Origin: a bacterium
Lineage (GTDB): Bacteria > UBA9089 > UBA9088
Assembly: GCA_040756715.1 (NCBI GenBank)
Contig: JBFLYE010000172.1
Span: 1-13,196 of the forward strand
DNA length: 13,196 nt
Direction of reading: 5' to 3'
The notes beneath the pieces were generated by a model that saw nothing but the letters and a program-made list of their open reading frames with translations, had not been told where the DNA came from and did not search any database. Below, piece after piece: positions 11,725-13,196 of this stretch (position 1 is the stretch's first letter; every line of letters begins with the position of its first letter). The translations under genes were made by a program, and so were the position numbers.

Positions 11725-13074
11725 ATGACAAATATCTATTCCCTCATCACTGGTTTAATTGGTTTGATAATGGGTGGAGCTATTGCATGGCTTGTAGCAA
11801 AATTGCATAGCCAGCGTAAGATTAATGAGCTTGAGAAAATAGGAGCAGGGCTTGAGGCTATAATTAAAGAAAGGGATAATTATGCCAAAGATAAAGATTG
11901 TGAGATAGATAGGCTTAGAGATGAGCTTAATTTAGAAAGGCAATCTAGGGTAGAGGCATCGACCAGGCTAGAAGAGGCACAAAAGATCCTGGAAGAAGAA
12001 AAGAAATTTATTGAAACAATGAAGGAAGAGATGAAGGATACATTCAATGCCCTTTCATCAGCCAGCCTAAAGAGCAGCAGCGAAGACTTTTTAAGGCTCG
12101 CCTCAGAACACCTTGGCAAGGTTGTAGCTGATACAAAAGGGAAACTTGGTGAGCATCAAGCCGCTATGGATGGGCTTATAAAGCCATTGCAGGAGGCATT
12201 GAAAAAATACGAGGAAGAAATTCACTCCATAGAGATAAAGAGAAAAGAGGATTATACAAGCCTTAATGAGCAGATAAAGATGCTTTCAGCATCCGCAAGC
12301 AACCTGACCACTGCCTTGAGAAAACCACACATTAGGGGAAGGTGGGGTGAGATAGCATTGAGGAATGTAGTTGAATTAGCAGGGATGTCAAGCTATGTGG
12401 ATTTTTTAGAACAGGTTGTGGTTAAAGATGAGGATATTATCAAAAGACCAGATATGGTAATTAGGCTACCAGGTGGTCGCTCTATTGTGGTTGATTCAAA
12501 AGTCTCTATAGATGCCCTCCTTGATGCTTCATCATGCCAATCAGAGGAGGAAAAGAGGGAATTTCTAAAGAAACATAGCCAGCATGTTAAAGAGCAGATA
12601 ATCAGGCTTTCGGAAAAGGCATACTGGGAACAATTTGAAAAATCCCCTGAGATTATAGTGCTTTTTATGGGAGAATCCTCTTTTGTCCAGGCATTAGAGA
12701 TTGATCCTACCCTAATGGAATTTGGCCTTTCCAAGAAGGTTTTGGTGGCAACACCCATAACCCTTTTTGCCCTTTTAAGGGCTATTAACTATGGCTTAAG
12801 GGAGGAGCAGCTAACAAAAAATGCCCAAATAATAAGTGAGCTTGGCAGGCAATTATATGAGAGGATAAATGTCTTAGCAGGCCATTTTGAAGACATTGGT
12901 TCAAACCTTACCAAGGCAACCGAAGCATACAACAAGGGGGTAAGCTCTTTGGAGACAAAGGTTTTGCCATCTATTCGTAGATTTAAAGACCTAGGCGTTA
13001 GTGTTAGCAAAGAGATACCAATTATTGAACCTGTAGAAAAGCTGCCAAGGAATACCACTCTTCAAGAAATATAG
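11725..13074 (+). CDS. rmuC: DNA recombination protein RmuC
   Basis: RmuC is a membrane-anchored protein with a nuclease-like domain that limits inversion events between short inverted repeats in E. coli. The product is 449 residues. An N-terminal helix at about 5-25 anchors it in the inner membrane. A long coiled coil follows (about 30-105, with weaker helices to 200). The PD-(D/E)xK-like core has RGRWGEIALRNVVELAGM (204-221, E209), RPDMVIRLPGG (241-251, D243) and VVDSKV (255-260, D257/K259). The C-terminal part, with LVATPITLFALLRAINYGLR and a helical tail, is typical of the family. The ATG follows the pheT TAG directly, and GAGGAG (11714-11719) serves as its ribosome-binding site. The last five bases of the gene lie in the 126-bp inverted repeat. 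Confidence 0.95.
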   Translation: MTNIYSLITGLIGLIMGGAIAWLVAKLHSQRKINELEKIGAGLEAIIKERDNYAKDKDCEIDRLRDELNLERQSRVEASTRLEEAQKILEEEKKFIETMKEEMKDTFNALSSASLKSSSEDFLRLASEHLGKVVADTKGKLGEHQAAMDGLIKPLQEALKKYEEEIHSIEIKRKEDYTSLNEQIKMLSASASNLTTALRKPHIRGRWGEIALRNVVELAGMSSYVDFLEQVVVKDEDIIKRPDMVIRLPGGRSIVVDSKVSIDALLDASSCQSEEEKREFLKKHSQHVKEQIIRLSEKAYWEQFEKSPEIIVLFMGESSFVQALEIDPTLMEFGLSKKVLVATPITLFALLRAINYGLREEQLTKNAQIISELGRQLYERINVLAGHFEDIGSNLTKATEAYNKGVSSLETKVLPSIRRFKDLGVSVSKEIPIIEPVEKLPRNTTLQEI

Positions 13075-13196
13075 TTAATTCCACAACGCTTTACAAAATG
13101 TATGGGTTTAGATAATCTTAAGGAAAACTTTATAAAATTATGAATTTTGAATGTTGAATTTTGAATTAAAAGGGAAAAAATTTTATAAAACTTAAA
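13070..13196. repeat. right arm of the 126-bp inverted repeat, at the window end
   Basis: Bases 13070-13195 are the inverted copy of 9609-9734. The arm contains the rmuC stop codon, the terminus GTATGGGTTTA (13100-13110) and a heptamer array (13139-13166, units of the TTTGAAT type). The element presumably continues past the window. Confidence 0.9.

Overview
The window reads as one 13.2 kb piece of an AT-rich chromosome from a diderm (Gram-negative-type) bacterium. The evidence is a lipoprotein signal, a Sec-dependent outer-membrane barrel, bacterial-type uL22, PheT and RmuC, and two bacterial tRNAs with well-formed sigma70-type promoters. Arginine is mostly AGA/AGG, most genes abut or overlap by ATGA, and operon boundaries carry palindromic AT-rich repeats. 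I cannot assign a phylum from the sequence alone. The style (dense operons plus intergenic palindromes) suggests an uncultivated lineage, and both window ends lie inside repeats, as contig ends often do.

Layout. 1-132: repeat element. 215-1913 (+): lipoprotein, MogA/MoaB-type molybdopterin adenylyltransferase, PorV/UPF0164-like outer-membrane protein. 1913-2002: short element with inverted ends. 2076-3401 (+): glutamine synthetase. 3456-4454 (-): divergent YchF/OLA1-like P-loop protein, convergent with glnA. 4493-4864: tRNA-Gly(CCC) on + and tRNA-Leu(CAA) on -, separated by a structured element that duplicates the tRNA-Gly 3' end. 4896-5882 (+): ketol-acid reductoisomerase. 5915-9531 (+): tightly packed operon rplV, a 59-residue membrane protein, a proteasome-like Ntn hydrolase, tmk, leuC, leuD. 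9537-9734: repeat element. 9739-13074 (+): pheT (lacking the tRNA-binding insert domain) and rmuC. 13070-13196: inverted copy of the repeat upstream of pheT.

How genes fit together. ilvC, leuC and leuD point to branched-chain amino-acid synthesis. glnA supplies glutamine. rplV, pheT, the two tRNAs and the YchF-like protein belong to translation. tmk and rmuC concern DNA precursors and maintenance.

What stands out is non-coding or architectural. (1) Eight 28-nt arrays of four heptamers sit at gene junctions and in intergenic elements; one forms the first codons of leuD and another the last codons of tmk. (2) Intergenic elements end in GTRYGTGTTTA-like inverted termini, and two gene blocks are bracketed by matching inverted repeats (19/19 and 124/126 bp). 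(3) The tRNA-Gly 3' end is repeated 156 bp downstream at the edge of a DNA segment able to fold as a three-way junction. (4) Two promoters sit exactly where they would give leaderless mRNAs. (5) A proteasome-fold protein carries a Cys-rich insertion and a possible N-terminal Ser nucleophile.
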